Shown here piece by piece: positions 14,481-22,193 of a stretch of 64,000 nt of DNA (positions are counted from its first letter, which is position 1; each line of letters opens with the position of its first letter). The notes beneath the pieces are model-generated. The model made no database searches, was not told the DNA's origin, and saw only the letters and a list, made by a program, of their open reading frames with translations. A program made the translations under genes and the position numbers. Origin of the DNA: Saccharothrix obliqua (GTDB lineage: Bacteria > Actinomycetota > Actinomycetes > Mycobacteriales > Pseudonocardiaceae); contig NZ_JAHXGQ010000004.1 in the NCBI RefSeq assembly GCF_019375475.1, forward strand, positions 62,001 through 126,000. Direction: 5' to 3'.

Positions 14481-15791
14481 CTAGTGCGTCTCCGTGACGA
14501 CGCTCCACGCCCCTTCCGGGACGTACGGGTCTTTCGGATCGTTTGGAGTGTTTGCCTTCTCCGCATCGCTCCGGAAGTCGGTGCTGTCCCATACCGCGGT
14601 CACGGTGTACGTGATCGGTCCGGAAGCCGGGGTGAGGTCGCCCAGTTGCGGCTCGTCGAAGGTGCTGAACAGACCCCCCGCCGTGCGCACCGCATTGCGC
14701 TTGAAGCCGAGTGTCGCCGGCAACCGCTTGGTGGGGTAGAAGTACGCCCTGCCGCGGATCGTGAACGACCCCCTGGTGGTGTCCGGGACCTGCCCTTCAT
14801 GCCGGATCAACGAAGTCATCCCGAACGTGTCCGTGCCCTCGTCACCGACCTTGCCCTGCGCATTGACCCTCCACAGCTCCCAGTAGCGGTTCACCCGGGC
14901 GTCGGCCGAGCCACCGCTGTTGGCGAGGTAATCGTCCAGGGCCTGCCCCTCGATCCGGTTCCAACTGCCGGAGTCGGGGTCGAACAGCTCGACGTTGAAG
15001 GTCCGGGTCACCTCCTGGATGATCACTCCCTGCTGAGGGGGGTCGACCACCCATTGCCGATCGCGGCGGAAGTTGCCGCAGGGTCCCTCGACTTCTTCTC
15101 CCACCTTCGGCGCGGTCAGTGTGGCGGTCGCGGTGTCGTTGGTGCGTTGGACGAACGCGTGGTCATGCGCCGCGGACGCGCCGTTCCGCCGCGTTTGGGC
15201 CACAGCGGCGGCCTCGCGCGGCACGGGGCCCGCCATGACCCGGTGCGCGTTGGCCTCCGCCGCCCGTTCGAACCGGTCGCCCGGATCGGACACGGCCAGT
15301 CCCGGCTCGACCTCCGTGCCGCTCACCGGTCCCGAGCGCTGCTGGAGCACGTGCGTCAGCTCATGGGCGAGCGTGTGCCGGTCCGCACCGCCGCGGCCGA
15401 CGACCACGTGGTGGCCGGAGGTGTAGGCCGTGGCGCCGATCTCCGCGGCCGAGTCCCGGGCGGCGGTGCCCGTGTGCAGCCGGACGTCGGAGAAGTCGGC
15501 CCCGAGCCTGGCCTCCATCTCGGTGCGGGTCGACTCGTCGAGCGGCTGTCCGGGCGAGCGCAGCACGTTGTGCACCGCGGACCGCTGCACGGCGTGCGGG
15601 TCGGTCTCGTGGTCGTGACCGCCGTTCAGCATCCTGACCACCGCGGCGTTGCCGACACTGCGTTGCAGCACCGGCAGCGTCTCCGGCGACAGGCGCGAGG
15701 CCCCGGCTTCGGTCGCCGGGGTACCGGCCGGCGCGGCGACCCGCCGCGGTGCACGCGGCGGGTTCGGTTCTACCTTGTCCTGAGCGTGCAA
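14481..15791 (-). CDS. eCIS-core (DUF4157) domain protein
   Basis: A 436-aa protein whose N-terminal half carries the DUF4157 'eCIS core' domain. Markers are LQRSVGNAAVVRML, then GADFSDVRLHTGTAA, TSGHHVVVG and the zinc-protease-like HTLAHELTHVLQQ (~residues 140-153). Members are linked to extracellular contractile injection systems as associated or cargo proteins, but many actinobacterial copies are solitary. The C-terminal half (~residues 230-436) is not recognised; it has few Cys and a beta-rich look. TTG 15791 is preferred because the protein then starts HAQDKVEPN as relatives do, with GGGGA upstream; the frame stays open to 15914. No other injection-system genes are in the window. Confidence 0.75.
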   Translation of the reverse strand: MHAQDKVEPNPPRAPRRVAAPAGTPATEAGASRLSPETLPVLQRSVGNAAVVRMLNGGHDHETDPHAVQRSAVHNVLRSPGQPLDESTRTEMEARLGADFSDVRLHTGTAARDSAAEIGATAYTSGHHVVVGRGGADRHTLAHELTHVLQQRSGPVSGTEVEPGLAVSDPGDRFERAAEANAHRVMAGPVPREAAAVAQTRRNGASAAHDHAFVQRTNDTATATLTAPKVGEEVEGPCGNFRRDRQWVVDPPQQGVIIQEVTRTFNVELFDPDSGSWNRIEGQALDDYLANSGGSADARVNRYWELWRVNAQGKVGDEGTDTFGMTSLIRHEGQVPDTTRGSFTIRGRAYFYPTKRLPATLGFKRNAVRTAGGLFSTFDEPQLGDLTPASGPITYTVTAVWDSTDFRSDAEKANTPNDPKDPYVPEGAWSVVTETH

Positions 15792-16136
15792 GATCGTCCC
15801 CGTTCCGGGCGTGGACCAGTGGGTTGCCACCCCCTGCCTACCAACGCCGGACCCCGGGTCGACAGGACCCGACGGGCACTGTTCGGGCAGTGTGCTTGCC
15901 CCCGGTGACCCCACAGCGGTGCGGGATCTTGCCGCTCGTGGCCGGTAGTGAGGCGTGCGCTGGGTGCGGATTCGGCGACTCGAGGCTCATTTCAGACGAC
16001 ACTGAAGGAATTAAGTGAAATAAGATCAGCACCCTCGCGGGAGTCCGCAGTCGTGAACCCGTTGGCGTGGAAGGGCTCGGGCGCGCTCAGCAAGGCGGAG
16101 GGGCCCCGAAGGACCCCTCCGCCGCGTGATCAGCGA
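15792..16136. other. Intergenic region with relatively AT-rich patch
   Basis: Between the starts/ends of two minus-strand genes. It holds the luxC-side terminator (listed separately) and an AT-rich stretch at about 15990-16025 that could include the promoter of the DUF4157 gene. No convincing gene was seen on either strand. Confidence 0.5.
16094..16123 (-). terminator. Terminator after the luxC-like gene
   Basis: GGCGGAGGGG (16094-16103) pairs perfectly with CCCCTCCGCC (16114-16123) around a 10-nt loop that can add C-G pairs. It lies 13 nt beyond the stop of the minus-strand reductase gene. Confidence 0.8.
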
Positions 16137-17513
16137 TCAGCGCTCGACGCCGTCCGGCAACTCCACGTCGCACCACCGCAGCAACCCGGCGATCCGGGGC
16201 TGCCCGTCGTGCCGCCACGCCATCCCGGGACGGCTCATCGCACCCGGCTCGGCGACCCGGCTGACGCCGAGCCGCGCGAGTTCACCGGCGGCACGCCAGA
16301 ACTCGTCGCCGACCGCGCCGAGCCCGACGTTCTGGAGGTGCGCGGCGTACGGCCGCATGACGTCGACCGCCGCGTCCACGTCCGGCACCGCGACGATCCG
16401 CGCGACCCGGTCCCCCGCGCCGCTGAGCGGCAGCAGGGTGTCGTCCAGCACGACGGTCCAGTCCAGCCCGTCGGCCGCCCACACCCCGCTGCCCGCCGAC
16501 GACGCCGCCCGCCACTCGGCGATCAGCCGGCGGTGTTGCAGTGCCGTCGCGTCCTGGTCGCCGACCTGCCCGGGCGGGCAGTCGGCGGCGGCCCGGCGCA
16601 TCGCGTCCGCCACGTGCTCGGCCACCTCGCGGGCGTGCTCGGCGGCCACCAGGTACACCTGCGGCGAGAGGCAGGCGTGCTGGTCGAAATCACTGCAATC
16701 GGCCGCGATCCGGCGTGCCGCCTCGGCCGGGCCGTGCTGCCGCAGCCACCCGTCGGTCACCACGCCGAACGACAGCTTGTGGCCGTGCTCCTCGTAGATC
16801 TGGTGCGGTGCGACCCGCGCCCGGATCGCCGCGCACGCCTCGTCACCGCCGTACGCGATCACCGCGTCCGCCTGCGCCAGGGCGGCGGACATGGCGGTGT
16901 CGTCCGCGCGGTCCCAGTAGGTCGCCACGACGGCGTCCGCCAGCACCGGCTCCACCTCGTGCAGGCTGCGCAGGAACGCGGCGGTGAAGTGGGGTTCCTT
17001 GGCGGGCACCTTCGCGATCACCGCCGACTTCACCAGCAGCGCGCGCACCAGCGACCGCGCGGGCAGTCCCGGCACGTTGCCGGAGAACACGGCCAGCGTG
17101 ACGTCCGGGCCGATCGCGGTGGTGCCGCCGCGGAAACCGTCCAGCACCTCCGGGTCGCCCAACTCGCGCTCCAGGGCGGCGATCAACGACGGGGCACGCA
17201 GGTTGCCGGTCTCGGCGTCCAGCGCCCGGTCCACCGTCTCCGCCGACATGCCGGTCACCAGCGACGCCGCCGCGACGGCCGCCCGCCGCTCCGGGAAGTC
17301 GCGCTTGGCCCACCGCTCGGCGACCACGTCGATCGCCGCCACCACCTGCCGCACCGGCAGCTCACGCAGCCGCCGGCGGGCCTGCCGCAGCCGGTCGCCC
17401 GCCGCGGCCCAGTCGACCGGCCGCTCACCACGCCACCGGTGCCCGCCGGCGGCCAGCGTGAACGACTCGGTCGGCCCGTCGAACGGGATCCAGGACACGC
17501 TCACGCCGCTCAC
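16137..17513 (-). CDS. Acyl-CoA reductase, LuxC family
   Basis: A 458-aa member of the LuxC family, which reduces an activated fatty acyl group to an aldehyde with NADPH. Visible family features are VFSGNVPGLPARSLVRALLVKSA, KVPAKEPHF, YGGDEA, HGHKLSFGVV, and the nucleophile region FDQHACLSPQVYLV with Cys near residue 279. GTG 17513 overlaps the stop of the upstream luxE-like gene by 4 nt, so the two are translationally coupled as a reductase-synthetase pair. No luciferase luxAB genes are nearby, so light production is not implied. The aldehyde product could feed lipid or specialised metabolism. Confidence 0.88.
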   Translation of the reverse strand: MSGVSVSWIPFDGPTESFTLAAGGHRWRGERPVDWAAAGDRLRQARRRLRELPVRQVVAAIDVVAERWAKRDFPERRAAVAAASLVTGMSAETVDRALDAETGNLRAPSLIAALERELGDPEVLDGFRGGTTAIGPDVTLAVFSGNVPGLPARSLVRALLVKSAVIAKVPAKEPHFTAAFLRSLHEVEPVLADAVVATYWDRADDTAMSAALAQADAVIAYGGDEACAAIRARVAPHQIYEEHGHKLSFGVVTDGWLRQHGPAEAARRIAADCSDFDQHACLSPQVYLVAAEHAREVAEHVADAMRRAAADCPPGQVGDQDATALQHRRLIAEWRAASSAGSGVWAADGLDWTVVLDDTLLPLSGAGDRVARIVAVPDVDAAVDVMRPYAAHLQNVGLGAVGDEFWRAAGELARLGVSRVAEPGAMSRPGMAWRHDGQPRIAGLLRWCDVELPDGVER

Positions 17514-18574
17514 CGCTCTCCGGTCATCTCGTCCAGGGACAGCGAGCAACCCCGGCTGGTGCTGCCCGCGATGCGGCCCGCCACCGCGACGCCGTGCGGT
17601 GTCGCGATGCCCAGATCGCCGGTCAGCAGCACGTGCGGCCGGTCCAGCACGGACAGGTCGACGATCTCCAGCAGGCCCGAACCCTCCTCCCGCAGCTCGC
17701 GGGTGCGCGGGTCGCGCACCCGGGCGCGGCCGAACGGCTGCTGCTCCTTGGGCCGCTCGCCCAGCGGTCCCACCGGGACGTCCGCCGCGTCGTAGAGCTG
17801 GTTGGCCAGTTCGGTCATCCCGAAGATGTTGTCGAACTCCCGGATGCCGAACGTGCGGCGCACCTTGGCCCGCAGGTCGTCCACCCGCATCACGCGCGAC
17901 CGCCCCTTGAATCCGCCGCCGTCGTACATGCGGGACCCGGCGGGCAGCTCCCACCGCCTGCCCTCGCTCTCCAGGCGGTCGCAGATGTTGACGTACGCGA
18001 AGCTCGGGCCCGCCATCACCACCGGCAGCCCCTCGGCGACCGCCGCGTCCAAAGTCTTCTCCAGCAACGCGTAGTCGACGCCGTCCGGGCCGATCACGGA
18101 CGTGCTCAACGCGGGATCGCCGCACTCCTCCTGCAACCGGGCCATGTCGAACGCGACGGCCATGTCCGGCGCGGCCTCCTCGGTCGGCGCGACCCGCACC
18201 ACGACCGGCTTCACGCCGCCGGACAGCAGGTGGCGGCGGCCGTTGGCGCGGACGGCCAGGTTCTTCAGCTCCAGGCCGAGCCCGCTGTAGCGGACGCTGC
18301 CGCGGACCGACCCGGAGGTGCCGCTGGTCCGGAACACGCGCACGGCGGGCGCGTCCGGGAACAGGTGCGGTCCGCCGTCCTTGTAGGCCGTGTCGGGCAC
18401 GCCCACGCCGGCACCGACCTGCTTCCAGTACCGGGCCACGTCCGGCGCGTTGGTCGCGGCCAGTTCGGTGAGCTGCCCGTGGATCGCGTCCGGGTCGCCG
18501 ACGCGGTCGGTGACGAGCGCCGCCATCTCCTCGAACAGCCGTCGCACGTACGGGTCGTCGTGCGCAACGGTCAT
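17510..18574 (-). CDS. Acyl-protein synthetase, LuxE family
   Basis: A 354-aa LuxE-type enzyme that activates a fatty acid with ATP and passes it to the partner reductase. It shares the adenylate-forming motif FRTSGTSGSVRGS (~78-90) and has GPSFAYVNIC, GGGFKGRSR, FGMTELANQ and LLTGDLGI. ATG 18574 is chosen over the frame's upstream ATG because GGAGG lies 6 nt before it and the family's N-terminus begins there. It forms a two-gene unit with the luxC-like gene (4-nt overlap) ending in a strong terminator. A short hairpin lies in its leader. Function as half of a fatty acid reductase is secure by family; the substrate is unknown. Confidence 0.87.
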   Translation of the reverse strand: MTVAHDDPYVRRLFEEMAALVTDRVGDPDAIHGQLTELAATNAPDVARYWKQVGAGVGVPDTAYKDGGPHLFPDAPAVRVFRTSGTSGSVRGSVRYSGLGLELKNLAVRANGRRHLLSGGVKPVVVRVAPTEEAAPDMAVAFDMARLQEECGDPALSTSVIGPDGVDYALLEKTLDAAVAEGLPVVMAGPSFAYVNICDRLESEGRRWELPAGSRMYDGGGFKGRSRVMRVDDLRAKVRRTFGIREFDNIFGMTELANQLYDAADVPVGPLGERPKEQQPFGRARVRDPRTRELREEGSGLLEIVDLSVLDRPHVLLTGDLGIATPHGVAVAGRIAGSTSRGCSLSLDEMTGER

Positions 18575-19027
18575 CGACTGCCTCCATGCGGTGGTCGAGA
18601 GAGCCCGACGGTGAGTCGGGCAGAACCGGTGACACATCCCAATGAGGCGCACCAACGGCGCCCCGGTGTCCCCGTCCCGGCCGGGCAGCGACGACGCGCA
18701 CGCTACAACGGCGCCCGGACATCAACAAGCGCCGTCCCCGGAACGCACCACCCCCGCGAACCGCGGGCACGGAGAGCGACCGATCGTCTCACTTCGCCGT
18801 TCGGCAACCGTTTTCCGTTGCACGCCAACGGTTGTGGCCCGAAGACCGACATCCGCGCGGACGCGTGGTCCCACCGACCGCGGTGCCGCCGACCACCTGC
18901 GGTCACCCGGAGGTCCGGACCACGTGCCACGCCGGCAGGCGGATGACAGCACCTGACACGCGCCTGCCCACCCGATGACACGCCCGCCCCGCACCCTTGG
19001 CCGGACAACACGAGGTGGAGGAACGAG
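18575..19027. other. Divergent control region between luxE-like and drrA-like genes
   Basis: About 450 bp without a gene. It holds a hairpin GCCCGAC-N5-GTCGGGC at 18603-18621 in the luxE leader, and a nested inverted repeat at 18805-18834 (listed separately). Promoters for both directions must lie here, but no clear -35/-10 pair stands out. Confidence 0.6.
18805..18834. promoter_or_regulatory. Nested inverted repeat, candidate operator
   Basis: CAACCGTT (18805-18812) is repeated inverted as AACGGTTG (18827-18834), and inside it CGTTG (18816-18820) pairs with CAACG (18826-18830). Located between divergent genes; could be a site for a regulator of the exporter or of luxEC. Confidence 0.4.
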
Positions 19028-19984
19028 ATGGAACACGCCTTCGAGGCGGAGGGGCTGGTCAAGCGGTACGGCAAGACCACCGCCCTGGCCGGGATCGACC
19101 TGGCCGCGCGACCGGGCACGGTCCTGGGCGTGCTGGGACCCAACGGGGCGGGCAAGACCACGGCGGTCCGCATCCTCGCGACGCTGCTGCGCCCGGACGG
19201 CGGGCGGGCCACCGTGGGCGGGCTGGACGTGGTGCGGCACGCCGCGCGGGTCCGCCGGATGATCGGGTTGACCGGGCAGTACGCGTCGGTGGACGAGGAC
19301 CTGACCGGCACCCAGAACCTGGTGCTGATCGGGCAGCTGCTGAACCTGCGCACCGCCGAGGCGAAGGTGCGTGCCGCCGAGCTGCTGGCGGAGTTCGACC
19401 TGACCGAGGCGGCGGGCCGGCCCGCCAAGACCTACTCCGGCGGGATGCGGCGGCGCCTGGACCTGGCGGCGAGCCTGGTCGGGCGACCCGACGTGATCTA
19501 CCTGGACGAGCCGACCACCGGTCTGGACCCGGCCAAGCGCGACGACATCTGGAACCAGGTGCGGTCGCTGGTGGCGGACGGCGCGACCGTGCTGCTCACC
19601 ACGCAGTACCTGGAGGAGGCCGACGCCCTGGCCGACGAGATCTCCGTGATCGACCACGGCCGGGTCATCGCGCACGGCACGCCCGCGTCGCTGAAGGCGG
19701 TCGTCGGCGGCCAGACGATCCTGGTGCGGCCCGCCGACCCGGCCCGGCTCGCCGACGCCGCCGGTGTGCTGGCGGCCGTGTCCGGCCACCAGCCGGAGTC
19801 GCCGAGCCGGGGTGTGGTGACCGTGCCGGTGGACGGCGACGCCGCGTTCACCGAGGTGGTGAAGCGGCTGGACCTGCTGGGCATCGGGGTGACCGAGCTG
19901 TCGCTGCGGCTGCCCAGCCTGGACGAGGTGTTCTTCAGCCTCACCGGGCAGCACACGGAGCGCGCCGAGGAGGTGGCGGCGTGA
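19028..19984 (+). CDS. ABC transporter ATPase, DrrA (daunorubicin resistance) type
   Basis: A 318-aa ATPase of the DrrA group, which drives export of lipids, antibiotics or related molecules. It has Walker A LGPNGAGKTT (~37-46), Q-loop GLTGQYASVDEDLTG, signature YSGGMRRRLD, Walker B VIYLDEPTTGLDP and the H-region TTQYLEEAD. The C-terminal extension (~residues 230-318) ending SLDEVFFSLTG is characteristic of DrrA-like proteins. AGGTGGAGGAACGAG precedes the ATG, with GGAGG about 7 nt upstream. It overlaps the permease gene by 4 nt. Substrate unknown; may confer self-resistance. Confidence 0.92.
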   Translation: MEHAFEAEGLVKRYGKTTALAGIDLAARPGTVLGVLGPNGAGKTTAVRILATLLRPDGGRATVGGLDVVRHAARVRRMIGLTGQYASVDEDLTGTQNLVLIGQLLNLRTAEAKVRAAELLAEFDLTEAAGRPAKTYSGGMRRRLDLAASLVGRPDVIYLDEPTTGLDPAKRDDIWNQVRSLVADGATVLLTTQYLEEADALADEISVIDHGRVIAHGTPASLKAVVGGQTILVRPADPARLADAAGVLAAVSGHQPESPSRGVVTVPVDGDAAFTEVVKRLDLLGIGVTELSLRLPSLDEVFFSLTGQHTERAEEVAA

Positions 19985-20787
19985 CGATCACCGCGGAGCG
20001 GGTCCTGCCCGCGCCGGTCGCGCCGCGGCCGTTCGGGCTGGTCCGGCACAGCCTCGCGCTGGCCAGGCGCAGCCTGATCAAAACCCTGCGCTCGCCGGAG
20101 CAGCTGCTCGACGTGACGTTGCAGCCGGTCGTGTTCGTGGTCGTCTTCGTGTACCTGCTGGGCGGCGCGGTGTCCGGCTCGACGCACGACTACCTGCAAC
20201 TGCTGCTGCCCGCGATCATGGTGCAGACCACGGTCTTCGGCGGCATGGCGACCGGCGTCAACCTGAACACCGACATCCGCAAGGGCGTGTTCGACCGGTT
20301 CCGCAGCCTGCCGATCGGGCGGTCCGCGCCGCTGATCGGCTCGGTGCTGGGCGACCTCATCCGGTACGTCGTGGCGGTCGTGTCGTTGTTCGCGTTCGGC
20401 TACGTGCTGGGCTTCCGGGTGGAGACCGACCTGCTGTCCGCGCTCGCCGCGTGCCTGCTGGTGATCCTCTTCGCGTTCTCCCTGAGCTGGGCGTTCGTGC
20501 TGGTCGGGATGCTGGCCCGGGAACCGGGCGCGGTGCAGGGCATCGCGTTCCTCGCCTTGTTCCCGCTGACGTTCGGCACGAGCATGATCGCGCCCGCCGC
20601 GACCATGCCGGACTGGCTGCGGTCGTGGGTGGCGGTGAACCCGGTGTCGCACGTGATGGACGCGTCGCGCGGGTTGCTGCTCGGCGGGCCGGTGGCGGGC
20701 CCGGTGCTGTGGTCGTTGTTCTGGTCGGCGGTGTTCGTGCTGGTGTTCGGCCCGCTGGCGGTGCGTGCCTACCGCCGCCGCACCTGA
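19981..20787 (+). CDS. ABC-2 type permease, DrrB-like
   Basis: A 268-aa membrane partner of the DrrA-like ATPase, with six predicted helices. Typical features are the N-terminal cytoplasmic segment LARRSLIKTLRSPEQLLDVTLQPVVF, and GVFDRFRSLPIGRSAPLIG between TM2 and TM3. The closing loop MPDWLRSWVAVNPVSHVMDASRGLLLG is also typical. GTG 19981 overlaps the preceding stop (GTGA). The pair forms a self-contained exporter followed by a hairpin terminator. Confidence 0.92.
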   Translation: MTITAERVLPAPVAPRPFGLVRHSLALARRSLIKTLRSPEQLLDVTLQPVVFVVVFVYLLGGAVSGSTHDYLQLLLPAIMVQTTVFGGMATGVNLNTDIRKGVFDRFRSLPIGRSAPLIGSVLGDLIRYVVAVVSLFAFGYVLGFRVETDLLSALAACLLVILFAFSLSWAFVLVGMLAREPGAVQGIAFLALFPLTFGTSMIAPAATMPDWLRSWVAVNPVSHVMDASRGLLLGGPVAGPVLWSLFWSAVFVLVFGPLAVRAYRRRT

Positions 20788-20793
20788 TCACCA

Positions 20794-20833
20794 CGTCGAC
20801 GGGTTCGCCTCGTTCGGGGCGAACCCATCGACG
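20794..20833. terminator. Bidirectional terminator between drrB-like and protease genes
   Basis: A 16-bp stem with one mismatch (arms 20794-20809 and 20818-20833) and an 8-nt loop, lying between two convergent genes 6 nt from one stop and 3 nt from the other. Confidence 0.75.
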
Positions 20834-20836
20834 TCG

Positions 20837-22066
20837 TCATCCGGTGGCGATGGTGGCGTTGTAGGCGGTGAGCGAGTCGACGACGTCGATGTGGAAGAAC
20901 CGCCACGCGCACCGCCTCCCCTCGCCGGCGGGCACGCCCTGGCAGAGCGCTTCGGCGCTCAGGTCGATGGCGGACAGCGTGCCCTTGGCGATCGGGTGGT
21001 CCGGGTCGGGCCCGGACAGGTCGAACACCGGGCCGCCGCTGTCGCCGTTGCCGACCGCGCCGAGCCGGTCGACCTGCTCGGCCGCGGCGACCGGGCTGAT
21101 CACGTACTCGGTGCCGTCGGGCCGCTGGATCCGGACGGACAGGCCGACCGCGGTCACCCGGCTCCCGCACCGCACGCCCGAGAACGCCCCGGAGGTGCAC
21201 AGCCAGTCGCCCACGTGGTTGGCGCGAGCACCGCCCACGGCCTTGGAGAACTCGCCGGTGCCGACGCCGCCGTCGTAGACCCGGCCCGCGGAGTCGGCGT
21301 GGATCAGCAGGCGGTCGTGCCCCTCGTCCTTCCCGGACACCTCGCCCATGTCCAGGCCGCCACCGCTGCGCGCGCGTTCGCCGTTGTTCGCGCAATGCCC
21401 CGCCGACAACATCCTCGACGCACCGCCGACGCGCACCGCGAACCCCGTGGAGCACTGGCCCGTCGGCGAACTCCAGCGGGCGCCGCCCCAGTACGGCGGG
21501 GTGTCGGCGCCGCGCGAGGCGGGCACGGGGGTGCTCGTCGTCCGGCGCAGCGGCACCGCGCTCGACAACGCCGACCACGCGGCCTCCTCGCGGGTCGCCA
21601 CGACCAGGCCGCTGCCGTCGTGCTCCCGGGCCACCGACGTCACACCCGCCAGCCCGATCAGGCGGGCCGCTTCCGCCGACAGCTCCCGCCCGCTGTAGGG
21701 CGCCGGGAGCACGCTGACCGGCACCTCGCCCCGCAACCGCGTCACCAGGTCGGCGGTGTCCGGTGGCAGCACGCCCTTCCAGTACACCCGCAGCTCGCGG
21801 TTCTCCGCGGCGGTGACGGTGCCGGCGAACCCCTCTCCCCCGAGGGCGACGACCTGGTCGGCCGCCACGTCCAGCCGCGCCTGCACGGCCAGCAGCTCCG
21901 CCCACGACCCGAACCCGCCCGGCACCACCTCGCCCGGCGACGCCGGAACCGACTGGGCGCCGACCGCCACCGCGCTCGACAGGGACGCGATCAACAGCAC
22001 CGCGCCCAGAACCCCACCGAACCGCCGGTGTGCACGCGATGTGATCCGACAACCCGTCACCATCAT
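20837..22066 (-). CDS. Secreted serine protease, streptogrisin/alpha-lytic-like (S1 family)
   Basis: A 409-aa secreted preproprotein. A signal peptide ends near VAVGA-QS (~37-38) and a pro-region runs to about residue 185. The chymotrypsin-fold domain follows, with catalytic His in LSAGHCAN (~222), Asp in GHDRLLIH (~252) and Ser in GNGDSGGPV (~343). Cys pairs around the His and near the end fit disulfides. GAGGGGG precedes the two tandem ATGs at 22066/22063. It stands alone, next to an AfsR-type regulator transcribed in the same direction upstream. It probably degrades extracellular protein; a specific target is not visible. Confidence 0.88.
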   Translation of the reverse strand: MMVTGCRITSRAHRRFGGVLGAVLLIASLSSAVAVGAQSVPASPGEVVPGGFGSWAELLAVQARLDVAADQVVALGGEGFAGTVTAAENRELRVYWKGVLPPDTADLVTRLRGEVPVSVLPAPYSGRELSAEAARLIGLAGVTSVAREHDGSGLVVATREEAAWSALSSAVPLRRTTSTPVPASRGADTPPYWGGARWSSPTGQCSTGFAVRVGGASRMLSAGHCANNGERARSGGGLDMGEVSGKDEGHDRLLIHADSAGRVYDGGVGTGEFSKAVGGARANHVGDWLCTSGAFSGVRCGSRVTAVGLSVRIQRPDGTEYVISPVAAAEQVDRLGAVGNGDSGGPVFDLSGPDPDHPIAKGTLSAIDLSAEALCQGVPAGEGRRCAWRFFHIDVVDSLTAYNATIATG

Positions 22067-22193
22067 GGGGCACCCCCTCGTCGCAGCACTCGGAGACCAC
22101 GACGGTGCCGACCGCGCCGGCTACCGCGGAGTACCCGATACCGGGGGTGGCCAACCAGAACGGTGGCCACACCGACGGGTGACCCGCGATCGA

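Noticed and set aside
16137-18574. Interpretation of luxCE as a bioluminescence locus, given several luciferase-like proteins in the window
   Set aside because: The LLM proteins lie far away in unrelated contexts and belong to F420/FMN oxidoreductase groups; no luxA/luxB pair or luxD is present.
17514-18770. Long upstream extension of the luxC-like frame
   Set aside because: It is the out-of-frame shadow of the luxE-like gene; GTG 17513 overlaps the luxE stop and begins the conserved protein.
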